Part shown: positions 52,622 to 61,285 of the stretch, piece after piece
How positions within the stretch are numbered: the stretch's first letter is position 1
How the letters are laid out: every line of letters begins with the position of its first letter
Origin: JBBPZA01 sp963797015
Lineage (GTDB): Bacteria; Actinomycetota; Thermoleophilia; Solirubrobacterales; Solirubrobacteraceae
Reading direction: 5' to 3'
DNA length: 64,000 nucleotides
NCBI GenBank assembly: GCA_963797015.1
Contig: CAWCNV010000007.1
Coordinates: forward strand, 186,001 to 250,000
Made by a program: the position numbers and the translations under genes
The notes under the pieces: model-generated
The model's database searches: none
What the model was told of the DNA's origin: nothing
Seen by the model: only the letters and a program-made list of their open reading frames with translations

Positions 52622-53848
52622 GTGGCCGCGCTCGCGACGGTCCACGGCGCCCGGCGGCGCGCGCCCCTGCGGGTCTGCATGATCCACTACTCGGACTTCC
52701 ACGTGGACTCGCGGATCCAGCGCCAGGCGCGAGCGCTGGCCGAGCGCGGCGACGAGGTCGAGCTCGTGTGCCTGAGCCCCAGCTCCGAGCTTCGCGTCGG
52801 CCCGGGTCGCATCAGGATCCACCCCGCCGCGCGCGAGAAGGCGGCCACCGGGGCGCTCGCGTACCTGCGCGGGTACGCGGGCTTCTTCATGCGCGCACTT
52901 TGCAAGGTGTCGGCGCTCGACGCTCGCCAGCGCTTCGACGTGGTCGAGGCCCACAACATGCCCGACTTCCTGGTGTGGGCGGCGCTGCTGCCCAAGCTGC
53001 GCGGGACACCGGTGATCCTCAATGTCCACGACACCTTTCCCGAGCTCTTCGCGACGCGCTTCGGCTATCCCGCCGGCCATCGCGCCCTTCGCATGCTGCG
53101 CGCCGAGGAGGCCATGAGCGCCGCAGTAGCCGACGCGGTCGTGACCGTGACCGACGAGGCGCGCGAGGTGCTCAACGCCCGCGGCGTCGGCGCCGGCCGC
53201 ACGGTGGTGGTCATGAACACTCCCGACGAGCGGCTCTTCGGTCCCCGCCGCCACCCGCGCCCGATCCCGACCGGGGGACCGGTGCGGGTGCTCTACCACG
53301 GCGGCCTGGCACCCCGCTTCGGCGCCGAGCTCCTGGTCGAGGGCGTCGGCTATCTCAACGGCTCGCTGCCCGACGTCTCGCTGCGGATCTGCGGGACGGG
53401 CGACACCCAGGAGCAGCTCGCGGCGCTCGCCGCGCGGGTCGCGCCGGGTCGCGTCGACGTGGCGCCCCGCCCGGTGCCGCTCGAGCAGATCCCCGCCGAG
53501 CTCGAGCGCGCCCACCTCGGGGTCGTGCCGACCCTGCGAGACGACTTCACCGAGCTGCTGCTCCCCGTCAAGCTGCTGGAGTACGTGCACATGGGGCTCC
53601 CGGTGGTCGCGCCGCGGCTGCCGGTGATCGAGCACTACTTCTCCTCCGACGAGATCCTCTTCTTCGAGCCCGGCTCCGCGCTCTCGCTGACCGGCGCGAT
53701 CGCCGCCTGCGTGCGCGACCCGGCAGCCGCGCTGGCCCGCGCCCAGCGCGCCGGCGAGCGCCTGGAGACGATCTCGTGGTCGCGGCAGCGCTCCTCCTAC
53801 CTCGAGCTCGTCGACGGCCTGTGTCGCGCCCAGGAGGCAGCCGCATGA
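52622..53848 (+). CDS. GT4-family glycosyltransferase
   Basis: 408 residues from GTG 52622, 2 bp after the oxidoreductase stop. N-terminal domain: VCMIHYSDFHVDSRIQRQAR and VVEAHNMPDFLVWAA. C-terminal GT-B domain: VLYHGGLAPRFGAELLVEGV, LRICGTGD and the donor-site segment LLLPVKLLEYVHMGLPVVAP. In place of the common E-x7-E signature it has K-x2-E-Y-x2-M-G, as in WbuB-like transferases. Specificity unknown. Confidence 0.82.
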   Translation: MAALATVHGARRRAPLRVCMIHYSDFHVDSRIQRQARALAERGDEVELVCLSPSSELRVGPGRIRIHPAAREKAATGALAYLRGYAGFFMRALCKVSALDARQRFDVVEAHNMPDFLVWAALLPKLRGTPVILNVHDTFPELFATRFGYPAGHRALRMLRAEEAMSAAVADAVVTVTDEAREVLNARGVGAGRTVVVMNTPDERLFGPRRHPRPIPTGGPVRVLYHGGLAPRFGAELLVEGVGYLNGSLPDVSLRICGTGDTQEQLAALAARVAPGRVDVAPRPVPLEQIPAELERAHLGVVPTLRDDFTELLLPVKLLEYVHMGLPVVAPRLPVIEHYFSSDEILFFEPGSALSLTGAIAACVRDPAAALARAQRAGERLETISWSRQRSSYLELVDGLCRAQEAAA

Positions 53849-54741
53849 CCTCCGGCGTGCGCGTGCTGCTGGTCACCCCAACCCGCAACGAGGCCCCCCA
53901 CATCGAGCGCACCGCGCGCGCGATCGCGGCGCAGACTCGGCGCCCCGACCTGTGGCTGGTCGCCGACGACGGCTCGCAGGACGACACGCCGCGGCTCCTG
54001 GGCGAGCTCGAATCGGAGCTTCCGTTCCTGCGCGTGCTGCGGATCGACCAGAACGGCGGGCGCAACGGCGCCGACGGGCTGGCGCTCGCGGCCGAGGCGC
54101 GTGCCTTCAACCGCGCGCTGGCGGGGATCGACCTGGAGTGGTTCACCCACATCGGCAAGCTCGACGGGGACGTCGAGCTCGAGCCCGATTACCTCGAGCG
54201 GCTGCTCGGGCGCTTCGCCGCCGAGCCGACGCTGGGCGTGGGCGGCGGGACGCTGCTCGAGCCGGGCGCCGCGGGCTGGCGCCCCGCGCGGGTGCCCGAC
54301 TACCACGTGCGCGGGGCGCTCAAGCTCTACACGCGCGAGTGCTTCGAGGCGATCGGCGGCATCGAGGAGCGGCTGGGCTGGGACACGATCGACGAGACGT
54401 ACGCCCGCATGCGGGGCTTCTCCACGCGCTCGTTCGGCGACCTGCCGGCCCGCCACCACCGCCCGCTGGCGACCGCCAACGGCGTCCTGCGCGGCCGTGC
54501 GCGGCACGGCCGCTGCGCCTACATCCTGCACTACGGGCCGGGATGGGTCGCGCTGCGCTCGTTCAAGGTCGCGGCCTCGCGGCCCTGGGGCCTGTCCGGC
54601 GCCGCCTTCCTGTTCGGCTACCTCCGGGCCTGGGCCCGGCGCGAGGCCCGGGTGGAGGACGATGCCTTCCGCAGCTTCGTCCGCGGTGAGTTGCGCGAAA
54701 GGCTCGCCGGGCGCAGAAGTTGGCCCGTGGCGGCCCGTTGA
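53845..54741 (+). CDS. GT2-family glycosyltransferase
   Basis: 298 residues; ATG 53845 overlaps the previous stop (ATGA), and an AGGAGG sequence lies 7-12 nt upstream. GT-A motifs: VTPTRNEAPHIERT, VADDGSQDDT, KLDGDVELEPDYLERLL as the metal-binding DGD, and GWDTIDETYARMRG. There are no strong membrane helices. It probably adds one sugar to the repeat unit. Confidence 0.82.
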   Translation: MTSGVRVLLVTPTRNEAPHIERTARAIAAQTRRPDLWLVADDGSQDDTPRLLGELESELPFLRVLRIDQNGGRNGADGLALAAEARAFNRALAGIDLEWFTHIGKLDGDVELEPDYLERLLGRFAAEPTLGVGGGTLLEPGAAGWRPARVPDYHVRGALKLYTRECFEAIGGIEERLGWDTIDETYARMRGFSTRSFGDLPARHHRPLATANGVLRGRARHGRCAYILHYGPGWVALRSFKVAASRPWGLSGAAFLFGYLRAWARREARVEDDAFRSFVRGELRERLAGRRSWPVAAR

Positions 54742-54753
54742 TCCATTGAACGC

Positions 54754-55770
54754 ATGGAACTGGTCGCCATCTTCAGAGAGCTGTGGCAGCGCAAGGCGTG
54801 GGTCGGCGTGGCAGCGGCGGTCGCGCTGTTCGCCGCGCTGCTGACCGCCTACAAGATCCCCTCGTTCCAGAAGCGCTCGCTGCAGCTGGGCGCGGCCTCG
54901 AGCCAGATCCTCGTCGACTCGCCCAAGTCGACGCTCGTCTCGGGCGCCGACGACGGAACATTGACGACGCTCTCGGCCCGGGCGCGGATCTACGCCCAGT
55001 ACCTGTCGAGCCTCCAGGCACGCGACGACATCGCGCGGCTCTCGGGCATCCCGGCGCGCACGATCTCGCTGAGCGGTCCGTTCAGCCCCGACGCGCAGCG
55101 CACCAACTTCTCGGATCCGCAGAGCTCCCCGCAGCGCACCGACCAGGTCATGAAGGAGAACTCGCGCAACCGGCTCGTGTTCTCCGCCCAGGAGGGCGTC
55201 CCGATCATCACCGTCAACTCGCAGGCGGCGAACACGGGCGACGCGGTGAAGCTCGCCGCGGCCTCGTTCACGACCCTCCAGCGCTACGTCGCGACGCTCG
55301 ACGGCCAGCGCGGTAAGCCGGCGCTGCAGGCCGACGGCCAGCCGTTCCCGGCCGACGGTGCGCGCGTGCGCGAGCTCGGAGCGCCCGAGGGAGGCACGGT
55401 CGGCGGTGGCAACAACAAGCTCGTGATGATCTTCACGTTCCTCGCGGTCTTCATCGTCGGCTGCATCGCCATCGTGGTCGCGCCCAGCCTCTCCAGGCAC
55501 TGGCGCGTGCTCGACGAGGTCGAACGCCTCACGAAGGCAGGCCCGTCACCGGCCAACGGCAACGGGCACGTGCCGCCTTCGCTGACCGGTGAGCTGCATC
55601 CCGAGCGCGTCGTGGTGCCCGGCAACGGCAGGGCCAAGGGCCACCACGTGTCGGCGGGCAACGGCGGACCGCCTGCTGCGAGGGGCAACGGCAACGGGTC
55701 GGGCCACGAGGCCGAGATCGACCTCGAAGCCGAAGCCGCGCGCGAGCGGCGCCCCTCCACACGGTCGTGA
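54754..55770 (+). CDS. Wzz-like polysaccharide chain-length protein without kinase domain
   Basis: 338 residues. Membrane helix at about 16-33 (AWVGVAAAVALFAALLTAYK), an extracytoplasmic region of about 190 residues, and a second helix (VMIFTFLAVFIVGCIAIVVA). The two-helix layout is that of Wzz/PCP proteins. The cytoplasmic tail of about 90 residues is Gly/Asn/Pro-rich (GNGHVPPS, RGNGNGSGHE) with no P-loop. A separate kinase would be needed, or none. It is followed by a polymerase gene with a GTGA overlap, the usual partnership. Confidence 0.75.
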   Translation: MELVAIFRELWQRKAWVGVAAAVALFAALLTAYKIPSFQKRSLQLGAASSQILVDSPKSTLVSGADDGTLTTLSARARIYAQYLSSLQARDDIARLSGIPARTISLSGPFSPDAQRTNFSDPQSSPQRTDQVMKENSRNRLVFSAQEGVPIITVNSQAANTGDAVKLAAASFTTLQRYVATLDGQRGKPALQADGQPFPADGARVRELGAPEGGTVGGGNNKLVMIFTFLAVFIVGCIAIVVAPSLSRHWRVLDEVERLTKAGPSPANGNGHVPPSLTGELHPERVVVPGNGRAKGHHVSAGNGGPPAARGNGNGSGHEAEIDLEAEAARERRPSTRS

Positions 55771-57167
55771 GCGCCCAGCCGGGCCGGGTCGTGGAAGCGC
55801 CCGGCCACGCGCTCGACCCGCGGCCGGCGCTCGAGGAGATCAGCCACACGCTGCGCGTCCGTACGCGCGCGGCGACGGCCGACGGCGACTGGCCGCGGAC
55901 GACCCGGATCCTGCCGTGGGGGATCGCGGTCTTCCTGGTGATGCTGTGGCTGATCCCGTTCGACAACGTCCTCCTGCCGTTCTCGCTGCCGCTCGACGCG
56001 ACACCCGACCGGCCGCTGCTGGTGGGCCTCTCGTTCCTGTGCCTGCTGGTCATGGTGGGGAGCAGCGAGACACGCCGGTTCCGCGCCGGGCCGATCCACT
56101 GGGCCCTGGGCGCGTTCGCGCTGATCGCGCTCGTCAGCCTGCTCCAGAACTACGAGCAGCTCGACCGCCTCGGCGAGCTCAGCCCGGCGTTCAAGCGGCT
56201 CTCGCTGCTGTTCACCTACGGGCTGCTGTTCGCGGTGGCGATCCGGGTGATCCGCCCGTCGGAGGTCTCGCGCTTCGTCGCGTTCATGGTCGGCCTGGCG
56301 AGCGTGACCGCGGTCGGCATCCTCGTCGAGTACCGCTTCGGCTACAACGCGTTCTACACCTGGACCGGGGCGCTACTGCCGGGCACCACGCCGCCGCCGG
56401 ACATCGGCACGTACGACTCGATCGGCCGCCTGACCGTCGTTGGGCCGGGCAGTCACCCGCTCGCGCCGGCGACGATGATGGCGGTCGCGCTGCCGTTCGC
56501 GCTCACGGGCGTGCTCGCCAGCCGTGAGCGGCGGACGAAGATCGCCTACGGGACCGCCTCCGCCCTGATGCTCGGCGCCGCGCTGGCCACGCAGCGCAAG
56601 ACGAGCCTGGTCCTGCCGATCGCCGTGCTGGTCGTCCTCGTCTCCTACCGCCCGCGCCAGATGGTTCGCCTCGTGCCGCTGGGGCTGGTGATGTTCGCCC
56701 TCATCCATGTCGCCGCCCCGGGGGCTATCGGCGGCGTCGGCGACCAGCTCAAGCCCTCGGCTCTCACCGGCGTGCTGACGACCAAGGACCGTGTCTCGGA
56801 CTACGACGCGATCAAGCCCGACGTCGCCAACCACCTGCTGCTCGGCCGCGGCTACGAGAGCTTTGACCAGAAGAAGATCCGGATCCTCGACAACCAGTAC
56901 CTGACCCTGCTCGTCAACGTTGGCGTGCTGGGGATGCTCGCCTACCTCGGCGTGCTGGCGTCGGGTCTGTGGGTCGCCGGCCGGCTGGCGCGCGCCCGCG
57001 CCCCCGGAGCGTCGCGGATCGGGGTCGCGTGCGTCGCCGCCCTCGTCGCGCTGCTGCTCGGCAGCGCGCTGATGGACACGCTGGCGCTGCCCCAGATCCC
57101 CTACCTGTTCTGCTTCGTCGCGGCGCTCGCGGTCGTAACCGCTCGCGCCCAGAAGAGGCCGGCATGA
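55767..57167 (+). CDS. O-antigen ligase/polymerase family membrane protein (Wzy type)
   Basis: 466 residues from GTG 55767, 10-12 membrane segments. The C-terminal half shows GAALATQRKTSLVLPIAVLV, a loop with DAIKPDVANHLLLGRGYESF and ILDNQYLTLLVNVGVLGMLA. This matches the Wzy_C layout (G-x-G-x-x-S/F, then a polar residue and L-x-x-x-x-G-x-x-G). It is the third polymerase/ligase candidate in the window and is coupled to the Wzz-like gene. Confidence 0.8.
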   Translation: MSAQPGRVVEAPGHALDPRPALEEISHTLRVRTRAATADGDWPRTTRILPWGIAVFLVMLWLIPFDNVLLPFSLPLDATPDRPLLVGLSFLCLLVMVGSSETRRFRAGPIHWALGAFALIALVSLLQNYEQLDRLGELSPAFKRLSLLFTYGLLFAVAIRVIRPSEVSRFVAFMVGLASVTAVGILVEYRFGYNAFYTWTGALLPGTTPPPDIGTYDSIGRLTVVGPGSHPLAPATMMAVALPFALTGVLASRERRTKIAYGTASALMLGAALATQRKTSLVLPIAVLVVLVSYRPRQMVRLVPLGLVMFALIHVAAPGAIGGVGDQLKPSALTGVLTTKDRVSDYDAIKPDVANHLLLGRGYESFDQKKIRILDNQYLTLLVNVGVLGMLAYLGVLASGLWVAGRLARARAPGASRIGVACVAALVALLLGSALMDTLALPQIPYLFCFVAALAVVTARAQKRPA

Positions 57168-58162
57168 GCTCGAGCGAGCGCCACGACCTGTCGATCATCA
57201 TCGTCTCCACCAACGAGGCGCACTGGCTCGAAGCGTGCCTGACCACGGTCTACGCGCACGCCGGGTCGGCGCGGCTCGACGTCGTGGTGGTCGACAACGA
57301 GTCGCGCGACGGCACCGGCGCGCTGGTGCGCGAGCGCTTCCCCCAGGCGCGCGTCGTGCGCTGCCCCAACCGCGGCTTCCCGCACGCCAACAATCGTGCC
57401 CTGATGACCCGGATGGCGCGCTACGTGCTGTTCCTCAATCCCGACACCGAGGTGGTGGACGGCGACTTCGGCGCCCTGGTCGAGATGCTCGACCGCCGCC
57501 CGGACATCGGCCTGCTGGGCGTCAAGCAGCTCACGGGCGACGGCGAGCTCTACCCCACGATGCGCCGTTTCCCCAACGCGGCCCGCGCGGTGGCCGAGGC
57601 CTTCACGGCCGAGCGCTGGCCGCTGCGGCCGGCGTGGCTGGGCGAGCGCCGCCTGGACCTGGCGGAGTACGAGCGCGAGCGCGACTGCGACTGGACCGTC
57701 GGCGCCTACATGCTCGCCCGCCGCGAGGCGCTGCGCGGCGCCGGCTTCATGGACGAGCGCTTCTTCCTGTTCTCCGACGAGCCCGACCTGTGCCTGCGGA
57801 TCCGGCGCGCGGGCTGGCGCATCGTCCACTCGCCGGCGATGACGATCGTCCACCACGCGGGCAAGGCGGGGGTCAAGCCGCGCCTGGTAGCCCAGGACGT
57901 CTACGCCCGCCGGCTGTACGCCGAGAAGCACTTCGCCGCGCCGCACCGGGCCGCGTACGTCGCGGCGGTCGCCGCGCGCCACGGGCTGCGCGCGGTCACG
58001 CCCGGCGGAGGAGCGGAGGCCGACGAGCGCCGCGGCGCCGCGCGCGCCGCCCTGCGCGCGCTGGTGGGCCGCTCCGAGCCGCCCTTCGGAGCGCCTCCGC
58101 CGACCTCGATCGACCCCTCGACGGTCGATCCGCGCTCCACCGAAGAGCTCGCGACCCGCTGA
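57164..58162 (+). CDS. GT2-family glycosyltransferase (rhamnosyltransferase-like)
   Basis: 332 residues; ATG 57164 overlaps the polymerase stop (ATGA). GT-A motifs: IIIVSTNEAHWLEACLTT, VVVVDNESRDGT, LNPDTEVVDGDF, WTVGAYMLARREAL and FFLFSDEPDLCLRIRRAG. This is typical of WbbL-like rhamnosyltransferases. The tail is Pro/Ser-rich. It ends the plus-strand run that begins at 51519. The 126-bp convergent gap that follows holds no supported feature. Confidence 0.85.
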   Translation: MSSSERHDLSIIIVSTNEAHWLEACLTTVYAHAGSARLDVVVVDNESRDGTGALVRERFPQARVVRCPNRGFPHANNRALMTRMARYVLFLNPDTEVVDGDFGALVEMLDRRPDIGLLGVKQLTGDGELYPTMRRFPNAARAVAEAFTAERWPLRPAWLGERRLDLAEYERERDCDWTVGAYMLARREALRGAGFMDERFFLFSDEPDLCLRIRRAGWRIVHSPAMTIVHHAGKAGVKPRLVAQDVYARRLYAEKHFAAPHRAAYVAAVAARHGLRAVTPGGGAEADERRGAARAALRALVGRSEPPFGAPPPTSIDPSTVDPRSTEELATR

Positions 58163-58288
58163 GCGGAGCGCCGGCGCAGGCCCGCGCCCGCGCGCAGTCC
58201 CAATCGGCTGCGCCGGACGAGGCCGCGTGAACGGCGGTCGACGACGGGATGCGTTCGAGCGCGGATGATCCCGCGGCAACGGCCTCAG

Positions 58289-59830
58289 CTAGGCCGGCGC
58301 CTGCGGGACCACGGGCCGTGCGCGTGTGGAGCGCCTGCGCTCCGGCAGCACCCTGCGGACGAGCGTCGTGAGGTCGTGCCAGACAGCGGGGAAGAGCGTA
58401 CGCAGTACGAGCAGGTGAGCAGCGATGCCGGCGCCGGCCACGGCCGCCACGACGAGCGGCGCGGGCACGCCGAGCCCGCGCAGGGCCTCGCAGAGCGGGA
58501 AGCCGATCGCCATCAGCGCGCTCGAGCCGATGACGGCGGGCGCGAGGTCGGCGACCATGCGGCCGACCGGGATCCCGATCACGCGGCGGAAGAGGATCCC
58601 GTAGACGACCACGAGCTGGACCACGTAGACGCCCACGACGGCGATCGCCACGGCGACGATGCCCTGCGCGGCGGTGAACCACACTGCCCCCGCGTACATG
58701 ACGAGCACGCCCATGTTGAAGCGCATCAGCGCGCGCGGCCGGCCGGCGGCGAGCATCACCTGCGCGTAGCCCGTCAGCACCGCGGCGATCATGCCGGCGA
58801 CCGCGAGGATCTGCGCGGGCAGCACCGACGGCTTCCAGGACGGGCCGAAGAGCCACGGGATCAGCACCGGGGCGACCACGATCAGCACGGCCAGCAGCGG
58901 CACCACGACCGCGGCGTGGACGCGCGTCGCGCGCTCGTGCAGGCGCCGCAGCTCCGCCAGTTCCTTGGTCCGCGAGTAGATCGGGAACGCGAGCCGCATC
59001 ATGATCCCGCTGAGCTTGTCCTGGTAGACCACGCCGATCTGGAAGGCGCGCCAGTAGAAGCCGGTCTGCGCGGCGCTCAGGCGAGCGGCGAGGATCGCGA
59101 AGTCGACGTTGGTGATCGCCACGTAGAGCAGCCCGGCGCCCGAGGCGGGGCCGCCGAAGCTCAGGATCTCGCGCAGCTGGCGACGGTGCCAGCGCGGGGC
59201 GACCGGCCGCACGAGCACCAGCATGGCCGCGGTCGCGCACACCTGGCCGCAGACCGCACCGAGGATGATCGCCTCGCCGTCCGCTCCGCCCAGCGCGAAG
59301 GCGATCGACGCCAGCGCGCCGATCATCAGCGACGCGATCTCGACCAGGCTCACGGCGCGGAACTCGAGCCGCCGCCAGAGGACCGAGCGGGGCACGGTGC
59401 TGAGGCCCGCGATGAAGAACAGCGGCGCGGCGAGCTCGATCAGGCCGGCGGTCCGCGCACCGAACACCGCGGCGAACAGCGTGGGCGCCGCGAGCAGCGT
59501 GAGCAGGCTCAGCGCCGCGCCGCTGACGATGCTCGCCAGCGTGGCCGCCTCGATGTGCTCGGGCTCGACCTCCTTGCGCTGCACCAGGGCGCTGCCGAAG
59601 CCCTCGAAGGTGAGGATCGCCGCGAGCGGAACCAGGATCAGCGCCACCGCGGCACGGCCGAACTCGGCGGGCGTGATGAGCCGGGCGAGGACGATCGCGG
59701 CCGCGAACTGCATGACGTCGGAGCTCACCCGGCCGAGCGCGAGCCAGCGCACCCCGGAGATCGCGGCCTGCTTGAGCCGTGCGGACGCGTACTGCTCGTC
59801 GGTCTCCGGGTCTTGGACGGGTTCGCTCAT
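58289..59830 (-). CDS. Wzx-type polysaccharide flippase (second copy)
   Basis: 513 residues from ATG 59830, 12-14 membrane segments. The N-terminal part has SGVRWLALGRVSSDVMQFAA and IVLARLITPAEFGRAAVALI, the standard opening of PST/MOP lipopolysaccharide exporters. Upstream in-frame sequence is a low-complexity translation of the G-rich repeats and is not included. The basic C-terminus (RRSTRARPVV) is cytoplasmic. It is convergent with the EPS run at 51519-58162 and belongs functionally with it. Confidence 0.87.
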   Translation of the reverse strand: MSEPVQDPETDEQYASARLKQAAISGVRWLALGRVSSDVMQFAAAIVLARLITPAEFGRAAVALILVPLAAILTFEGFGSALVQRKEVEPEHIEAATLASIVSGAALSLLTLLAAPTLFAAVFGARTAGLIELAAPLFFIAGLSTVPRSVLWRRLEFRAVSLVEIASLMIGALASIAFALGGADGEAIILGAVCGQVCATAAMLVLVRPVAPRWHRRQLREILSFGGPASGAGLLYVAITNVDFAILAARLSAAQTGFYWRAFQIGVVYQDKLSGIMMRLAFPIYSRTKELAELRRLHERATRVHAAVVVPLLAVLIVVAPVLIPWLFGPSWKPSVLPAQILAVAGMIAAVLTGYAQVMLAAGRPRALMRFNMGVLVMYAGAVWFTAAQGIVAVAIAVVGVYVVQLVVVYGILFRRVIGIPVGRMVADLAPAVIGSSALMAIGFPLCEALRGLGVPAPLVVAAVAGAGIAAHLLVLRTLFPAVWHDLTTLVRRVLPERRRSTRARPVVPQAPA

Positions 59831-59875
59831 GCCCTGTGCCAAGAACGAACCCGCTCGTGGCCGGCTTGCGCGCGC

Positions 59876-59950
59876 GGGAAGGGAGGGCGCGGCAGGGGAG
59901 GGCGCGGGAAGGGAGGGCGCGGGAAGGGAGGGCGCGGGAGGGGAGCGCGC
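59876..59950 (+). repeat. Five tandem 15-bp G-rich repeats (G-quadruplex-prone)
   Basis: The unit GGGAAGGGAGGGCGC occurs at 59876, 59891 (GGCAGGGGAGGGCGC), 59906, 59921 and 59936 (last two or three bases diverged). The plus strand has repeated GGG runs separated by 1-3 nt (GGG-AA-GGG-A-GGG-CGC), meeting the usual G-quadruplex pattern several times over. It lies in the divergent region between the flippase (start 59830) and a glycosyltransferase (start 60018). Confidence 0.85.
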
Positions 59951-60017
59951 ATGGCCCGCGGCCCCGCGGGAGCTGCGGCGCCCGCAAGCACCGGGCGCGG
60001 GATCGCGTTGGCTTGGC

Positions 60018-61211
60018 ATGGAGGCCGCCACCGAGCCTGCCCCGGCCCCCGCCGCGACGCTCTCGGCGCCCCGCGACGTCGTCCTGATCCTGTCCTACAC
60101 GTCCTGGAGCGGGGCGGTCCGGCGCGCCCACATCCACTCCGAGGATCGGCTCACCCTGCACCTGCTCGGTTCCGAGCGCGTCGGGCGCCTGCTGGTCTGC
60201 AACCCGTTCCGCTCGGCGCCGGCCAAGCTCGCACGCTCCGCGCTGGGCCCCCGCGACGCCCCCTTCCCCGCCTCGGCCACCCGGCGCCTGCACGAGCCCC
60301 TGAGGCTGCGGCGCAGCGACCCGACCGCGATCGCCGCCGTCGAGCGGTCGTGCCTGGCCTACGAGCGCGGCGTCCGCCGCGCCGCCGCGGGCCTCGGCAT
60401 GGAGCGGCCGGCGGTGATCGTCGTGCACCCGCTGATCGCCGGCTTCGCCCGCTTCGACTGGGCCGGCACCGTGACCCACTACGCCTTCGACGACATGGCG
60501 GCCTGGGCTCCGCTCGCACCCTGGCAGCCGAGCATCGACGCGTCGTTCGAGCGCCTGCGGGCGGCTGGGCACCGGGTCGTCGGCGTCACGCCCGCCGCGC
60601 TCGGGCGAGTCGGCGGCCGCGGACCGACCGAGTTGATCCCGAACGGGATCGAGCCCGCCGAGTGGCTCGCGCCGGGTCCCGCTCCGAAGTGGTTTGAGGC
60701 GCTGCCCTCGCCGCGCCTCCTGTACGTCGGGACCCTGGACGAGCGCGTCGACGTCGAGCAGGTCCGGGCGGTCGCCGAGGCCTTCCCGGAGGCCTCCGTC
60801 GTACTGGCCGGCCAGTGCCCCGACCCCGACCACTACAAGGCGCTCGACCTAACCCTCAACGTTAGCTTGAGGCCACCCGTCCCGCGAGGGCAGCTGCCGG
60901 GGCTCGTCGCGGCCGCCGACGTGGGCCTGATCCCGCACTCACGAACCCCCCTGACCGAGGCCATGAGCCCCCTGAAGCTGTACGAGTACCTCGCCGCCGG
61001 GCTTCCCGTGGCCGCCGCCGACCTGCCGGGCGTGACCGGCGTCTGGCCGGAGCGCTGCGAACTGGCCGAGGGGGCTCGCGACTTCCCGGCGGCGGTCGAG
61101 CGCGCACTCGCACTGGGCCGCGCCGCACCCGGCGAGAGGCGCGCTTTCATCGCTCAAAACGGCTGGAATTCCCGCTTTGAGCGGCTTTTGCACGTCGCTC
61201 TGGCCGATTGA
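60018..61211 (+). CDS. GT4/GT1-like glycosyltransferase
   Basis: 397 residues from ATG 60018. The N-terminal domain is atypical (DVVLILSYTSWSGAVRRAHI, THYAFDDMAAW). The C-terminal GT-B domain has RLLYVGTLDERVDVEQVRAV, VVLAGQCPD, VAAADVGLIPHSRTPLTEAM and SPLKLYEYLAAGLPVAAADL, which carries the donor-binding K-x2-E-Y-x3-G motif. There is no signal peptide. It resembles TuaH/teichuronic-acid-type transferases. Its start lies 67 bp after the G-rich repeats. Confidence 0.82.
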   Translation: MEAATEPAPAPAATLSAPRDVVLILSYTSWSGAVRRAHIHSEDRLTLHLLGSERVGRLLVCNPFRSAPAKLARSALGPRDAPFPASATRRLHEPLRLRRSDPTAIAAVERSCLAYERGVRRAAAGLGMERPAVIVVHPLIAGFARFDWAGTVTHYAFDDMAAWAPLAPWQPSIDASFERLRAAGHRVVGVTPAALGRVGGRGPTELIPNGIEPAEWLAPGPAPKWFEALPSPRLLYVGTLDERVDVEQVRAVAEAFPEASVVLAGQCPDPDHYKALDLTLNVSLRPPVPRGQLPGLVAAADVGLIPHSRTPLTEAMSPLKLYEYLAAGLPVAAADLPGVTGVWPERCELAEGARDFPAAVERALALGRAAPGERRAFIAQNGWNSRFERLLHVALAD

Positions 61212-61285
61212 CCGGACTTCGCGCAAGCTCGCGCGCCGGCGACACGTTGCTTTTCCCTGAGCGACACCGGGCGCTCGCTTCAAGC

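Noticed and set aside
59876..59950. CRISPR array or coding extension of the flippase
   Set aside because: 15-bp units without spacers; the translated extension is a low-complexity Ala/Pro/Ser string upstream of a good ATG and a typical flippase N-terminus.
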